The notes beneath the pieces were generated by a model. The model was not told where the DNA came from, ran no database searches, and was given only the letters and a program-made list of their open reading frames with translations. DNA of 64,000 nt, taken from contig NZ_CP113529.1 in NCBI RefSeq assembly GCF_026723865.1, forward strand, positions 868,001 to 932,000. The letters run 5' to 3'. The position numbers and the translations under genes are program-made. Source of the DNA: Mycobacterium sp. Aquia_216. GTDB taxonomy: Bacteria > Actinomycetota > Actinomycetes > Mycobacteriales > Mycobacteriaceae. Below are positions 1-11,261 of this stretch, piece after piece (the stretch's first letter is position 1; each line of letters begins with the position of its first letter).

Positions 1-1
1 G

Positions 2-865
2 CTCAGCGATTTGGCTACCGGCTGGCTCAGGCGGCTGTCGACCCGCGACCGCGAGATCCTGTTGGCCTGCGCGGCCGGGGCGGGGCTGGGCGCGGTGTAC
101 GCGGTGCCGCTGGCCGGTGCGTTGTTCTCGGCGCGGATCATGCTCAACACCTGGCATCCGCGGGCGCTGGGCGCGGCGCTGCTCACCTCCGGCCTGGCCG
201 TCGCTATCGGCTCGGCCATTACCCGCGATCAACCGAACCTGGAGTGGCCGATCGGGGAGTCGACGTACCTGCTGACCGCGCACGGGTTGCTCTTGGCCCC
301 ATTCGCCCTCGCGGTGGGGTTGGCGTTCAACCGGCTGATGTCGGCGGCGCGCCCCGCCCGCCAGATCCGCAGCTGGGTCCTGATCCCCGCGCTGGCCGGC
401 GCCGGCCTGGTGATGGGCATCTGCTCGCACTGGTGGCCCGAATTACCCGGCAACGGCCGCAGCATCCTGACCGTCAGCCTGGCCAGTGGGCTGACGCTGT
501 CCGCGGCGGCCGCGATCCTGGTGTTGAAGCCGCTGCTGACTGCGGTGTTTCTACGCGCCGGCGGGGCGGGCGGCATGCTCACGCCGTCGCTGGCCACCGG
601 CGCGGCAATGGGCACGCTGCTGGTGCTGACCATCAATTGGATTGCCGGGACGCACCTGCACGTGCCGGCGGTCTCGCTGGCCGGCGCCGCCGGGGTGCTC
701 GCGGTCACCCAGGGTTCACCGATCTGGGCCGCGATCTTCGTCTGGGAACTCGCTCGGCCGCCACTGTGGCTGTTCTTGGTTTTTCTGCTGACCGCCACGG
801 GCGCACACGGACTGAAAAAGCTGCTGAGCGTGCGCGCGCAGAAGCACGACGAACGCGCCGGCTAG
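2..865 (+). CDS. ClC-family chloride channel/antiporter, C-terminal part (cut by window start)
   Basis: The reading frame is already open at the first bases, so the N-terminal half lies outside the window; the TTG at 11 is not a credible start. The visible 287 residues are hydrophobic, with about seven to eight membrane segments. A glycine-rich stretch followed by AVYAVPLAGALFSARI resembles the ClC segment after the first pore motif, and GGMLTPSLATGAAMG resembles the second GxFxP-type pore motif. ClC proteins move chloride, often in exchange for protons, across the inner membrane. It resembles Rv0143c. The gene ends 12 bp before the convergent htdX stop. Confidence 0.8.
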   Translation, partial: LSDLATGWLRRLSTRDREILLACAAGAGLGAVYAVPLAGALFSARIMLNTWHPRALGAALLTSGLAVAIGSAITRDQPNLEWPIGESTYLLTAHGLLLAPFALAVGLAFNRLMSAARPARQIRSWVLIPALAGAGLVMGICSHWWPELPGNGRSILTVSLASGLTLSAAAAILVLKPLLTAVFLRAGGAGGMLTPSLATGAAMGTLLVLTINWIAGTHLHVPAVSLAGAAGVLAVTQGSPIWAAIFVWELARPPLWLFLVFLLTATGAHGLKKLLSVRAQKHDERAG

Positions 866-877
866 AAGCTGGAGCGG

Positions 878-1720
878 CTAAAGCGGCCGGACGCTGCCGG
901 TCAGGTGCGGGTAGCCCTTGGCGATATTGCGCAGCGATAGCTCCCAGCCCTGGTTGCCTTCGTCGATGTAGAGGCCCGTGGTCGCGGGCAGGATCACCGG
1001 CTTTCCGAACCGTACCGAGTACCGGGCCGCGTCGGGGATCCGGGCTTCGATGTTGGCCAATACCGCTGCGGCACTGAACATTCCATGTGCAATGACGGTC
1101 GGGAATCCGAACAGCTTGGCGGCGATCGGGTTGGTGTGGATCGGGTTGTGATCGCCACCGACGACGGCGTAGCGCCGGATCTGGCCGGGCGTGATTCGCA
1201 GCACCGTGGGCGGCGGCGGAAGCTTGGGCTGCTTTTGCGGCGGCGATTTGGGCTCGTCAGACAAGCTGGTGCGCTGCTGATGCAGGAAGGTCGTGACTTG
1301 GTGCCACGCGATTTCGTTGCCGACGCTGACGTCGGTCACCAGGTCGACCAGCAGGCCCTTGCGGTGCTCGCGAAGATTCTCCGCGGTCACCGACACCGCG
1401 ACGGTGTCGGTGACCGCGATGGGCCGGTATTGCGTGATGTGGTTCTCGGTGTGCACCGAACCCATAGCGGCGAAAGGGAAGTCAAAACCCGTCACCAACG
1501 ACATCAGTGCCGGAAAGGTCAACGCGAACGGATAGGTGAGCGGCACATTGTTCCCGTAGCGCAGGCCGGTGATCGCGGCGTACTCCGCCACGTTCGTCTG
1601 GTCGATCGGCAGTTCCTCGACGGTCACCGTGCGGCTGGGCAGCTGGTCCGTCCGGGGCACCAGGGGCAGCGCCCCGGCGGCCGCTCGCAGCATGTTCCTC
1701 AGGCCGCTGGGCTGATTCAT
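878..1720 (-). CDS. htdX: 3-hydroxyacyl-thioester dehydratase HtdX (MaoC-like double hotdog)
   Basis: A 280-residue MaoC-type hydratase/dehydratase, orthologous by eye to Rv0241c. The C-terminal hotdog (about residues 185-270) carries the catalytic motif YAVVGGDHNPIHTNPIAAK with Asp and His of the hydratase-2 type, followed by GFPTVIAHGM. The N-terminal half is a degenerate hotdog, as in other two-fold MaoC enzymes. It dehydrates 3-hydroxyacyl thioesters in fatty-acid elongation or oxidation. It lies 26 bp downstream of fabG4 on the same strand, so the two are probably one operon performing reduction then dehydration. Confidence 0.88.
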   Translation of the reverse strand: MNQPSGLRNMLRAAAGALPLVPRTDQLPSRTVTVEELPIDQTNVAEYAAITGLRYGNNVPLTYPFALTFPALMSLVTGFDFPFAAMGSVHTENHITQYRPIAVTDTVAVSVTAENLREHRKGLLVDLVTDVSVGNEIAWHQVTTFLHQQRTSLSDEPKSPPQKQPKLPPPPTVLRITPGQIRRYAVVGGDHNPIHTNPIAAKLFGFPTVIAHGMFSAAAVLANIEARIPDAARYSVRFGKPVILPATTGLYIDEGNQGWELSLRNIAKGYPHLTGSVRPL

Positions 1721-1746
1721 CGCGTTCTCCTCGAGCCTTGTGAAAC

Positions 1747-3111
1747 CTATGCGCCCAGCATGGCCTGGCCACAGACGCGAATGACATTGCCGGTCACCGC
1801 GTTTGACGCTGGGTTGGCGAAGTAGGCGATGGTCTCCGCGACATCGACCGGTTGGCCGCCCTGCAGTAGCGAGTTCATCCGGCGGCCCACCTCACGGGTG
1901 GCCAGCGGAATCGCCGCCGTCATCTGGGTTTCGATGAATCCCGGCGCCACGGCGTTGATCGTGATGCCCTTCTCGTGGAGCCCGGGTGCCAGCGCCTGGG
2001 TGAGGCCGATCATCCCGGCCTTCGTGGTGGCGTAGTTCGTCTGCCCGCGGTTGCCGGCGATCCCGGCCATCGACGACAAGCCGATCACCCGGCCGCCTTC
2101 GCCGATGCTGCCGTTTCCGATCAGCCCTTCGGTAAGTCGTTGCGGGGCAAGCAAATTGACGGCCAAGACGGCATCCCAACGGGCATCGTCCATGTTGGCC
2201 AGCAACTTGTCGCGGGTGATGCCGGCGTTGTTGACCAGCACGTCGGCGTGGCCGGCGTAGTGGTCGCGCAGGTGCTCGGTGATCTTGTCGACGGCGTCGT
2301 CGGCGGTGACGTCGAGCCACAGCGCCGTGCCCCCCACCTGACTCGCGGTCTCGGCCAGCGTCTCGGCGACGGACTCCACGTCGATCGCGACCACTCGGGC
2401 GCCGTCGCGGGCGAAAACTTGGGCAATCGTGGCGCCGATGCCCCGCGCGGCGCCGGTGACGATCGCCACCTTGCCGTCCAGCGGCCGGTCCCAGTCCGCC
2501 GGGGGGGTGGAGTCATCGGCCCCGAGGTAGAACACCTGGCCGTCGACGTACGCCGATTTGGCCGAAAGGATAAACCGCATCGTCGATTCCAGGCCTGTCG
2601 CGGCCGGCTTGGCCTCCGGCGACAGGTAGACCAGCGCCGCGGTCGCGCCGTGGCGCAGTTCCTTGCCCAGCGAACGGGTGAAGCCCTCGAGCGCGCGCTG
2701 CGCGATCCGTTCGTCGGTGCTGGCGGCGGCGTCGGGTGTGGTGCCGACCACAACGACGCGTGCGCAGTGGCCCAGGTTGCGCAGCAGCGGCGTGAAGAAA
2801 TCATGTAACGCCTTGAGTCCACTTGGCGCCGTGATGCCGGTGGCGTCGAACACCAGGCCGCCGAATCGGTCCGCCCAGCGACCACCCAGGTTGTTGCCGA
2901 CCACGTCGTAGTCGTTGTCCAGTGCCGCCCGCAGCGGCTCGACGACCCGGCCGTCGCCCCCGATCAGCAAGGATCCGGACAGCGGCGCATCGCCGGGGGC
3001 GTAGCGGCGCAGCTCCTCGGGTTGGGGCACACCAAGCTGCCTTGCCACAAAGGATCCGGGGCCGGAGTTGACAACGTGCGAGAACAGATCGGACGAACGA
3101 TTGGGAGCCAC
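1747..3111 (-). CDS. fabG4: 3-oxoacyl-ACP/CoA reductase FabG4 (SDR family)
   Basis: The open frame extends upstream to 3474, but the GTG at 3111 gives [19 protein letters not shown] and 454 residues, the same length as Rv0242c, so I chose it. An N-terminal flavodoxin-like domain (about 1-200) precedes a classical short-chain dehydrogenase domain. The latter has the nucleotide motif [21 protein letters not shown], and the Ser-Tyr-Lys triad in [21 protein letters not shown]. High-molecular-weight FabG proteins of this kind use NADH and act on longer 3-oxoacyl substrates. It is divergent from fadA2 across a 129-bp promoter region and leads the htdX operon. Confidence 0.92.
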   Translation of the reverse strand: MAPNRSSDLFSHVVNSGPGSFVARQLGVPQPEELRRYAPGDAPLSGSLLIGGDGRVVEPLRAALDNDYDVVGNNLGGRWADRFGGLVFDATGITAPSGLKALHDFFTPLLRNLGHCARVVVVGTTPDAAASTDERIAQRALEGFTRSLGKELRHGATAALVYLSPEAKPAATGLESTMRFILSAKSAYVDGQVFYLGADDSTPPADWDRPLDGKVAIVTGAARGIGATIAQVFARDGARVVAIDVESVAETLAETASQVGGTALWLDVTADDAVDKITEHLRDHYAGHADVLVNNAGITRDKLLANMDDARWDAVLAVNLLAPQRLTEGLIGNGSIGEGGRVIGLSSMAGIAGNRGQTNYATTKAGMIGLTQALAPGLHEKGITINAVAPGFIETQMTAAIPLATREVGRRMNSLLQGGQPVDVAETIAYFANPASNAVTGNVIRVCGQAMLGA

Positions 3112-3165
3112 TGAGCTGCCTTCCGTTTCTTGAGTGCCGTACAAGCCAACCGTATCGGGGACGAA

Positions 3166-3196
3166 CTTACTGCAGAGTAAGAACAGTGGGTAGTAT
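3166..3196. promoter_or_regulatory. Inverted repeat over a putative fadA2 promoter
   Basis: An inverted repeat cttac-tgcaga-gtaag sits at 3166-3181. A TAGTAT -10-like hexamer follows at 3191-3196, so the repeat would cover the -35 region. The core TTAC-N6-GTAA also occurs upstream of fadE5 at 6783-6796. A shared TetR-type regulator of beta-oxidation is an inference; the repeat itself is plain in the sequence. Confidence 0.45.
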
Positions 3197-3240
3197 GGGT
3201 CCCAACGGCCAATCCCCCAAACTGATAACCGGAGATGAAC

Positions 3241-4587
3241 GTGGCCCCTGCAAGTTCTGAGGCAAACAATCAGGCAGCTCAGACGAGCTTGAAGTCCCGG
3301 CGACGCGTCGCCGTCCTGGGCGGCAATCGCATTCCCTTCGCACGCTCGGACGGCGCCTATGCCGAGGCGTCCAATCAAGACATGTTCACCGCGGCCCTGG
3401 GCGGCCTGGTGGACCGGTTCGGACTGGCCGGGCAGCGGCTTGGCGTGGTCGTCGGCGGTGCCGTGCTCAAACACAGCCGCGACTTCAACCTCATGCGCGA
3501 GTGCGTGCTGGGCTCCGAATTATCTTCGTACACATCGGCGTTCGACATTCAGCAGGCCTGCGGCACGGGCCTGCAAGCGGCGATCGCCGCAGCCGACGGC
3601 ATCGCGTCGGGCCGCTACGACGTCGCCGCCGCAGGCGGAGTGGACACCACCTCGGATCCGCCGATCGGCCTGGGCGACAACCTGCGCCGCACCCTGCTGA
3701 AGTTGCGCCGGTCCAAGTCCAACCTGCAACGGCTGAAGCTGGTCGGCACACTGCCCGCCACCCTGGGTGTCGAGATCCCGGCGAACAGCGAGCCGCGCAC
3801 CGGGCTGTCGATGGGGGAGCATGCCGCGATCACCGCCAAGCAAATGGGGATCAAGCGGGTAGACCAGGACGAATTGGCCGTCGCCAGCCACCACAACATG
3901 GCCGCGGCCTACGACCGAGGCTTCTTTGACGACCTCGTCACCCCATTCCTGGGGCTGTACCGCGACGACAATCTGCGGGCCAACTCCAGTGCGGAAAAGC
4001 TCGCCACGCTGCGCCCGGTTTTCGGCGTGAAGGCCGGCGACGCGACGATGACGGCGGGCAATTCGACACCGTTGACCGACGGTGCGTCCGTTGCCCTGCT
4101 GGCCACCGAGGAGTGGGCGGCCGACCATTCGTTGCCCGCATTGGCCTTCCTAGTGGACGCGGAGACGGCCGCGGTCGACTACGTCAACGGACGCGACGGG
4201 TTGCTGATGGCGCCCACCTATGCGGTCCCCCGGCTGCTGGCTCGCAATGGGCTGAGCCTGCAGGATTTCGACTTCTACGAAATCCACGAAGCTTTTGCCT
4301 CGGTGGTGCTGGCACATCTGCAGGCGTGGGAGTCCGAGGAGTACTGCAAGGAGCGGTTGGGGCTCGACGCCGCCCTCGGGCCGATTGATCGGTCCAAACT
4401 CAACGTCAACGGTTCGTCGTTAGCCGCTGGTCACCCGTTCGCGGCCACCGGCGGACGGATTCTCGCCCAGGCCGCCAAACAGCTTGCCGAGAAGAAGGCG
4501 GAACGCGCAGGTGGGGGTCCGGCGCGCGCGCTGATCTCGATCTGCGCGGCAGGCGGGCAGGGCGTGGCCGCCATCTTGGAGGCGTGA
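3241..4587 (+). CDS. fadA2: Acetyl-CoA acyltransferase (thiolase) FadA2
   Basis: A 448-residue thiolase, orthologous by eye to Rv0243. The active-site cysteine lies in [15 protein letters not shown] supplies the second catalytic position, [19 protein letters not shown] carries the conserved His, and [10 protein letters not shown] the second Cys. It cleaves 3-ketoacyl-CoA with CoA at the end of beta-oxidation. An ATG at 3235 lies directly against the ggag at 3231-3234 and leaves no spacing, whereas GTG at 3241 has six bases of spacing and gives the M. tuberculosis-like N-terminus, so 3241 is preferred. It ends before two strong hairpins that separate it from the convergent fadE5. Confidence 0.92.
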   Translation: MAPASSEANNQAAQTSLKSRRRVAVLGGNRIPFARSDGAYAEASNQDMFTAALGGLVDRFGLAGQRLGVVVGGAVLKHSRDFNLMRECVLGSELSSYTSAFDIQQACGTGLQAAIAAADGIASGRYDVAAAGGVDTTSDPPIGLGDNLRRTLLKLRRSKSNLQRLKLVGTLPATLGVEIPANSEPRTGLSMGEHAAITAKQMGIKRVDQDELAVASHHNMAAAYDRGFFDDLVTPFLGLYRDDNLRANSSAEKLATLRPVFGVKAGDATMTAGNSTPLTDGASVALLATEEWAADHSLPALAFLVDAETAAVDYVNGRDGLLMAPTYAVPRLLARNGLSLQDFDFYEIHEAFASVVLAHLQAWESEEYCKERLGLDAALGPIDRSKLNVNGSSLAAGHPFAATGGRILAQAAKQLAEKKAERAGGGPARALISICAAGGQGVAAILEA

Positions 4588-4780
4588 CCTGCGCGCAGAC
4601 CGCAGCCGGCCCATTAACCCGCGGTGACGCATGAAGTAGCTCACAGCTGATTAGCACAACCAGGCTATGGGTAACCGATGTCCGGATAGCCCCGTGCTGT
4701 GGTCTGACCCCCCGACCCCGACGGCAACACGGGGCATCCCTGAATCAAACGCCGGGATGAAAAAACGGGCGTGCGAAAAG

Positions 4781-4820
4781 GGCCGCCGCTGGTTTGAGGG
4801 GATCCAGCGGCGGTCTTTTT
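4781..4820 (+). terminator. Rho-independent terminator after fadA2
   Basis: Arms gccgccgctgg (4782-4792) and ccagcggcggt flank an 11-base loop and are followed by TTTTT at 4816-4820. This is an intrinsic terminator reading in the fadA2 direction. The stretch from 4588 to 4780 shows no gene. Confidence 0.85.
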
Positions 4821-4839
4821 CGCGTCGCTTCCGAGACAC

Positions 4840-4879
4840 AAAATCCCCCGCTTCAGCGTGGAAGCGGGGGATTTTGTTG
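4840..4879. terminator. Bidirectional terminator between fadA2 and fadE5
   Basis: A perfect 15-bp inverted repeat (4840-4854 and 4861-4875) around a six-base loop. It ends in ATTTT on the plus strand and has the matching A/T tract on the minus strand, so it can stop transcription from both convergent genes. It lies 15 bp beyond the fadE5 stop. Confidence 0.85.
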
Positions 4880-4894
4880 TGCTCGTTGAGCCGC

Positions 4895-6730
4895 TTAGAA
4901 GGCGGCCTCGTCCAGCTCCATGATGTCGTTGTCCAGCGTCTCGATCACCTCGCGGGTGCTGGCCAACAGCGGCAGGAAGTTCTTCGCGAAGAACGACGCC
5001 ACCGCGATCTTGCCCTCGTAGAACGACCGCTCGGAGCCGCTGGCACCGGCATCCAGCGCGGCCACGGCCACGGCGGCCTGACGCTGCAGCAACCAGCCGA
5101 TGACCAAATCGCCGACGCTCATCAGGAAACGCACCGAACCCAGGCCCACCTTGTACAGGCTGGTGACGTCCTGCTGTGCCTCCATCAGGTAGCCGGTCAG
5201 CGTGGCCGCCATGGACTGGACGTCAGCCAGGGCCTTGGCCAGCAGCTCGCGCTCGCTCTTCAAGCGGCCGTTGCCGGTCTCGCTGTCGACGAACTTCTGA
5301 ATCTGCTCCGACACGTGCGCCAGGGCCTGACCCTTGTCGCGCACGATCTTGCGGAAGAAGAAGTCCTGCGCCTGGATGGCCGTGGTGCCTTCGTAGAGCG
5401 AATCGATCTTGGCATCGCGGATGTACTGCTCGATCGGGTAGTCCTGCAGGAAGCCGGACCCACCGAACGTCTGCAGGCTCTCGGTCAGCTTCGCGTAGGC
5501 CTGTTCGGAGCCCACTCCCTTGACCACCGGCAGCATCAGGTCGTTGACCTTGACCGCCAGGTTGGCATCCACACCGTGCAGCGCCTCGGCAACCGCCGAG
5601 TCCTGGTAGGTCGCGGTGAACAGGTATAGCGCACGCAGACCCTCGGCATACGACTTCTGGGTCATCAGCGACCGGCGTACGTCCGGGTGGTGTGTGATGG
5701 TCACCCGCGGCGCGGACTTGTCGGTCATCTGGGTCATGTCGGCGCCCTGCACCCGCTCCTTGGCGTAGGCCAGTGCGTTCAGGTAGCCGGTCGACAGGGT
5801 GGCGATCGCCTTGGTACCTACCATCATGCGGGCTTGTTCGATGACCTCGAACATCTGCGCGATGCCGTTGTGCACCTCGCCGACCAGCCAGCCCTTAGCG
5901 GGCACGCCGTGCTGACCGAACGACAGCTCACAGGTCGCGGAGACCTTGAGGCCCATCTTGTGCTCGACGTTGGTGACGAAGGCGCCGTTGCGCTCGCCCA
6001 GTTCACCGGTCTCGAAGTCGAACAGGAACTTGGGCACGAAGAACAGCGACAACCCCTTGGTGCCGGGACCGGCGCCCTCCGGGCGGGCCAGCACCAGGTG
6101 GAAGATGTTCTCGAACAAGTCGCCGGAGTCGGCCGAGGTAATGAACCTCTTGACCCCGTCGATGTGCCAGGAACCGTCTTCTTGTTGCACCGCTTTGGTG
6201 CGGCCGGCGCCGACGTCCGAGCCGGCGTCCGGCTCGGTGAGCACCATGGTGGAACCCCAACCGCGCTCAGCGCACAGCACGGCCCACTTCTTCTGCTCCT
6301 CGGTGCCGAGGTGGTACAGGATGTTGGCGAAGCCGGCGCCGCCGGCGTACATCCAGACCGCCGGGTTGGCGCCAAGGATGTGCTCGTGCAGCGCCCACAG
6401 CAGAGACTTGGGTGCGGGCACGCCGCCGAGGGCCTCGTCGAGGCCTACCTTGTCCCAGCCGCCCTCCTGGACCGCACGAATCGACTTCTTGAACGCTTCC
6501 GGCAGGGTCACCGAGTGCGTCTCGGGGTCGAACACCGGCGGGTTGCGGTCACCTTCGACGAACGACTCCGCGACCGGCCCCTCGGCCAGTCGGCTCATCT
6601 CGTTCAACATTTCCCGGGCCGTGTCGGCGTCCAGGTCGGCGTACTCGCCTTGGCCTAGCGCCTTGTCGACGCCCAGCACCTCAAACAAGTTGAATACCTG
6701 GTCACGAACGTTGCTCTTGTAGTGGCTCAC
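4895..6730 (-). CDS. fadE5: Acyl-CoA dehydrogenase FadE5
   Basis: A 611-residue FAD-dependent acyl-CoA dehydrogenase, the same length as Rv0244c. The GTG at 6730 ([11 protein letters not shown]) follows a gaggagga ribosome site and is preferred over the upstream extension to 6799. Visible features are the FAD/substrate segment [14 protein letters not shown], the sequence [27 protein letters not shown] near the C-terminus with the catalytic Glu region, and a C-terminal extra domain typical of the longer 600-residue class. It performs the first oxidation step of beta-oxidation over a broad chain-length range. Its promoter region holds several inverted repeats. Confidence 0.93.
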   Translation of the reverse strand: MSHYKSNVRDQVFNLFEVLGVDKALGQGEYADLDADTAREMLNEMSRLAEGPVAESFVEGDRNPPVFDPETHSVTLPEAFKKSIRAVQEGGWDKVGLDEALGGVPAPKSLLWALHEHILGANPAVWMYAGGAGFANILYHLGTEEQKKWAVLCAERGWGSTMVLTEPDAGSDVGAGRTKAVQQEDGSWHIDGVKRFITSADSGDLFENIFHLVLARPEGAGPGTKGLSLFFVPKFLFDFETGELGERNGAFVTNVEHKMGLKVSATCELSFGQHGVPAKGWLVGEVHNGIAQMFEVIEQARMMVGTKAIATLSTGYLNALAYAKERVQGADMTQMTDKSAPRVTITHHPDVRRSLMTQKSYAEGLRALYLFTATYQDSAVAEALHGVDANLAVKVNDLMLPVVKGVGSEQAYAKLTESLQTFGGSGFLQDYPIEQYIRDAKIDSLYEGTTAIQAQDFFFRKIVRDKGQALAHVSEQIQKFVDSETGNGRLKSERELLAKALADVQSMAATLTGYLMEAQQDVTSLYKVGLGSVRFLMSVGDLVIGWLLQRQAAVAVAALDAGASGSERSFYEGKIAVASFFAKNFLPLLASTREVIETLDNDIMELDEAAF

Positions 6731-6781
6731 TGAGTTCCTCCTCGTTGAGAACGCCACGCTGTGGTTGGGTACTTGGGCTAA

Positions 6782-6797
6782 GTTACCCACCAGTAAC
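6782..6797. promoter_or_regulatory. Inverted repeat upstream of fadE5
   Basis: gttac-ccacca-gtaac, the TTAC-N6-GTAA core that also overlaps the fadA2 promoter. It lies about 50 bp upstream of the fadE5 start. A common repressor is plausible but not shown. Confidence 0.45.
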
Positions 6798-6810
6798 ACG
6801 CTTTAAAATA

Positions 6811-6826
6811 TAACCGTTCGGTAACC
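6811..6826. promoter_or_regulatory. Second inverted repeat near the fadE5 promoter
   Basis: accg-tt-cggt with nearly symmetric flanks (taaccg and cggtaa). It adjoins an AT-rich tract at 6801-6811 (tttaaaatat) that could hold the fadE5 -10 element. The form is that of a TetR-family operator. Confidence 0.35.
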
Positions 6827-6866
6827 GGCGCAAGTGAATGTGAGCTAGATTTCACTGCCTAATTAA

Positions 6867-6878
6867 CCAACCGGTTGG
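6867..6878. promoter_or_regulatory. Perfect 12-bp palindrome between fadE5 and the oxygenase gene
   Basis: ccaaccggttgg is a perfect palindrome 54 bp upstream of the oxygenase start and 137 bp upstream of fadE5. It may be an operator for either divergent gene. No regulator gene is adjacent. Confidence 0.35.
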
Positions 6879-6932
6879 GAAGGGCGAGTCCGCGCCTTCG
6901 ACAGGCGCTCTACCTGCGGCGATAATGGAAGC

Positions 6933-8485
<1,553 letters not shown>

Positions 8486-8499
8486 ATCTCGACGCGAGA

Positions 8500-8543
8500 C
8501 TGTAACGACCGACGCATTCGAGACACGGCGTAGGTAGTTACAG
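8500..8543. terminator. Hairpin between the flavin reductase and sdhB
   Basis: Arms ctgtaacgacc (8500-8510) and ggtagttacag (8533-8543) pair with one mismatch around a 22-base loop. A smaller hairpin, tctcg-acg-cgaga, precedes it at 8487-8499. The genes converge here, so a terminator role is likely, but there is no T-run. Confidence 0.4.
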
Positions 8544-8555
8544 CCTGGCGGGAAA

Positions 8556-9302
8556 CTAACGGCGGAACAGCTTGTTGCCCAGCCAGACGATCGGGTCGTA
8601 TTTGCGGTCGGCGACCCGCTCTTTCATCGGGATCAGCGCGTTGTCGGTGATCTTGATGTGTTCCGGGCAGACCTCGGTGCAGCACTTGGTGATGTTGCAG
8701 TAGCCCAGGCCGTGCTCTTCCTGCGCCTGGTTGCGCCGGTCGAGGGTGTCCAGGGGATGCATTTCGAGTTCGGCGATGCGCATCAGGAAGCGCGGCCCGG
8801 CGAACGCCTCCTTGTTTTCCTCGTGGTCGCGGACCACGTGGCAGACGTTCTGGCACAGGAAGCACTCGATGCACTTGCGGAACTCCTGCGAGCGCTGAAC
8901 GTCGACCTGCGCCATCCGGTACTCCCCGGGCTGCAGTTCCTTCGGCGGCGCGAAAGACGGTATTTCACGGGCCTTTTCGTAGTTGAACGAAACGTCGGTG
9001 ACCAGATCGCGAATCACCGGGAAGGTCCGTAGCGGTGTCACCGTCACCACCTCGTCCTCGGCGAACGTGGACATCCGGGTCATGCACATCAACTTCGGCT
9101 TGCCGTTGATTTCGGCCGAGCAGGATCCGCACTTACCTGCCTTGCAGTTCCACCGCACCGCGAGGTCGGGCGTCTGGGTCTGCTGCAGGCGATGGATGAT
9201 GTCGAGCACCACCTCGCCCTCGTTGACCTCGACGGTGAAGTTCTCCAGGTCGCCGCCGGAGTCGTCGCCGCGCCAGACCCGCATCGTCGCGTTGTAGCCC
9301 AT
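8556..9302 (-). CDS. sdhB: Succinate dehydrogenase 1 iron-sulfur subunit
   Basis: A 248-residue SdhB/FrdB protein (Rv0247c-like). The N-terminal ferredoxin domain has the 2Fe-2S cysteines in CKAGKCGSCSAEINGKPKLMC (about residues 53-75). The C-terminal domain has CIECFLCQNVC and CNITKCCTEVCPEHI for the 4Fe-4S and 3Fe-4S clusters. It relays electrons from SdhA to the membrane quinone site. Its ATG overlaps the sdhA stop by one base (TAATG), the last gene of sdhC-sdhA-sdhB. Confidence 0.95.
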   Translation of the reverse strand: MGYNATMRVWRGDDSGGDLENFTVEVNEGEVVLDIIHRLQQTQTPDLAVRWNCKAGKCGSCSAEINGKPKLMCMTRMSTFAEDEVVTVTPLRTFPVIRDLVTDVSFNYEKAREIPSFAPPKELQPGEYRMAQVDVQRSQEFRKCIECFLCQNVCHVVRDHEENKEAFAGPRFLMRIAELEMHPLDTLDRRNQAQEEHGLGYCNITKCCTEVCPEHIKITDNALIPMKERVADRKYDPIVWLGNKLFRR

Positions 9303-11221
9303 TAGTCTCTCCGTCCTGGGTGTTCGGCCAGTTCGTCGGTGGTGAAGTACTTCTCCAGCTCGGAGATCTCGAAGAGCTCTAGCAAATCTTCCCGCATCGG
9401 CACCTGGTCTTCGCGGGTGACGGAGATGTCGGGAATCACGTCATCGTCGCCGCCGGTTGCGCGGCACACCAGCAGCACCTTGCGCCACGACGAGTCCATT
9501 CCCGGATGATCGTCGCGAGTGTGTCCACCGCGGCTTTCGGTGCGCATCAGCGCGGCCTTGGCGACGCATTCGCTGACCAGCAGCATGTTGCGCAGGTCGA
9601 TCGCCAGGTTCCAGCCGGGGTTGTACTGGCGGTGTCCCTCGACGCGGATGTGCTTGAACCGCTCCCGGAATCCGTTGAGCCGTTCCAGGGCCTCGGCGAT
9701 CTCGCCTTCCTTGCGGATGATGCCCACCAGGTCGTTCATCGACTGCTGTAGTTCCAGTTGCAGCGTGTACGGGTTCTCGGCGGCGGTCCCGTTCGTCGGT
9801 CCCTCGAAGGGGGCCAGCGCCCGCTTTGCCGCCGCTTCCACGGTGGCCTCGCTCACGGTCGGGCGGCTGGACAGCGCCCGCGCGTAGTCGGCCGCACCCA
9901 GTCCGGCGCGCCGGCCGAAGACCAGCAGGTCCGACAGCGAGTTACCGCCCAGCCGGTTGGAGCCGTGCATGCCGCCGGAGCACTCGCCCGCGGCGAACAG
10001 GCCGGCGACCTTCGCCGCTCCGGTGTCGGGGTCCACCTCGACACCGCCCATCACGTAGTGGCAGGTGGGTCCGACTTCCATCGGCTCTTTGGTGATGTCG
10101 ACTCCCGCCAGCTCCATGAACTGGTGGTACATCGACGGCAGCCGCCGTTTGATCTCATCGGGTGTCAACCGGGACGCGATGTCCAGGTAGACCCCGCCGT
10201 GCGGGGTGCCGCGACCCGACTTCACCTCGGAGTTGATCGCCCGGGCGACCTCATCGCGGGGCAACAGGTCCGGGGTGCGGCGGGCCGAGTCGTTGTCCTT
10301 GAGCCACTGGTCGGCCTCTTGCTCGGATTCGGCGTACTGACCCTTGAAGACCGGGGGGATGTAGTCGAACATGAAGCGCTTGCTGTCCGAGTTCTTCAGC
10401 ACCCCGCCGTCGCCGCGCACACCCTCGGTGACCAGGATCCCTTTCACACTCGGCGGCCACACCATGCCCGTCGGATGGAACTGGATGAACTCCATGTTGA
10501 TCAGCGTCGCGCCCGCCCGCAGTGCCAACGCGTGGCCGTCGCCGGTGTACTCCCACGAGTTCGACGTGACCTTGAACGATTTGCCGATCCCGCCGGTGGC
10601 CAGCACCACAGCGGGTGCCTCGAAGACGACGAATCGGCCGCTTTCGCGCCAGTAGCCGAATGCTCCCGAGATCACGTCACCGTCTTTGAGCAACTCGGTG
10701 ATCGCGCACTCGGCGAACACCTTGATTCGGGCCTCGTAGTCGCCGAGTTCGGCGTAATCCTCTTGCTGCAGTGAGACGATCTTTTGCTGCATGGTGCGGA
10801 TCAGCTCCAGGCCGGTGCGGTCGCCGACGTGCGCCAGCCGCGGGTAGGTGTGCCCGCCGAAGTTGCGCTGGCTGATCTTGCCGTCTTTGAGGCGGTCGAA
10901 CAGCGCGCCGTAAGTCTCCAGCTCCCAGACCCGGTCGGGTGCCTCCTTGGCGTGCAGTTCGGCCATCCGCCAGTTGTTCAGGAACTTGCCACCGCGCATC
11001 GTGTCGCCGAAGTGGGTCTTCCAGTTGTCCTTCGGGTTGGTGTTGCCCATCGAGGCCGCGCAGCCGCCCTCGGCCATGACCGTGTGGGCCTTGCCGAACA
11101 GGGATTTGGTCACCACCGCGACCTTGAGGCCACGCTCGCGCGCCTCGATGACCGCGCGCAAGCCCGCGCCCCCGGCACCGATGACGACGACGTCGTAGGA
11201 GTGCCGTTCGACCTCAGTCAT
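9302..11221 (-). CDS. sdhA: Succinate dehydrogenase 1 flavoprotein subunit
   Basis: A 639-residue SdhA/FrdA flavoprotein (Rv0248c-like). The FAD-binding motif is VVIGAGGAGLRAVIEA. The covalent-FAD region is KSLFGKAHTVMAEGGCAAS, and the substrate/FAD domain includes QFHPTGM and the HGSNRLGGNSL segment. It oxidises succinate to fumarate, joining the TCA cycle to the respiratory chain. The C-terminus is longer than in the enterobacterial enzyme, typical of the Sdh1 class. It is the middle gene of the operon. Confidence 0.95.
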   Translation of the reverse strand: MTEVERHSYDVVVIGAGGAGLRAVIEARERGLKVAVVTKSLFGKAHTVMAEGGCAASMGNTNPKDNWKTHFGDTMRGGKFLNNWRMAELHAKEAPDRVWELETYGALFDRLKDGKISQRNFGGHTYPRLAHVGDRTGLELIRTMQQKIVSLQQEDYAELGDYEARIKVFAECAITELLKDGDVISGAFGYWRESGRFVVFEAPAVVLATGGIGKSFKVTSNSWEYTGDGHALALRAGATLINMEFIQFHPTGMVWPPSVKGILVTEGVRGDGGVLKNSDSKRFMFDYIPPVFKGQYAESEQEADQWLKDNDSARRTPDLLPRDEVARAINSEVKSGRGTPHGGVYLDIASRLTPDEIKRRLPSMYHQFMELAGVDITKEPMEVGPTCHYVMGGVEVDPDTGAAKVAGLFAAGECSGGMHGSNRLGGNSLSDLLVFGRRAGLGAADYARALSSRPTVSEATVEAAAKRALAPFEGPTNGTAAENPYTLQLELQQSMNDLVGIIRKEGEIAEALERLNGFRERFKHIRVEGHRQYNPGWNLAIDLRNMLLVSECVAKAALMRTESRGGHTRDDHPGMDSSWRKVLLVCRATGGDDDVIPDISVTREDQVPMREDLLELFEISELEKYFTTDELAEHPGRRD

Positions 11222-11261
11222 GGAACCTCTCTCAACTTTCTAGTGTCCGTGAAAGGGCTTC

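Noticed and set aside
3112..3474. 121-residue N-terminal extension of FabG4 in the open frame
   Set aside because: It runs through the fadA2 promoter and start region, shows no family likeness, and the GTG at 3111 gives the exact length of the known orthologue.
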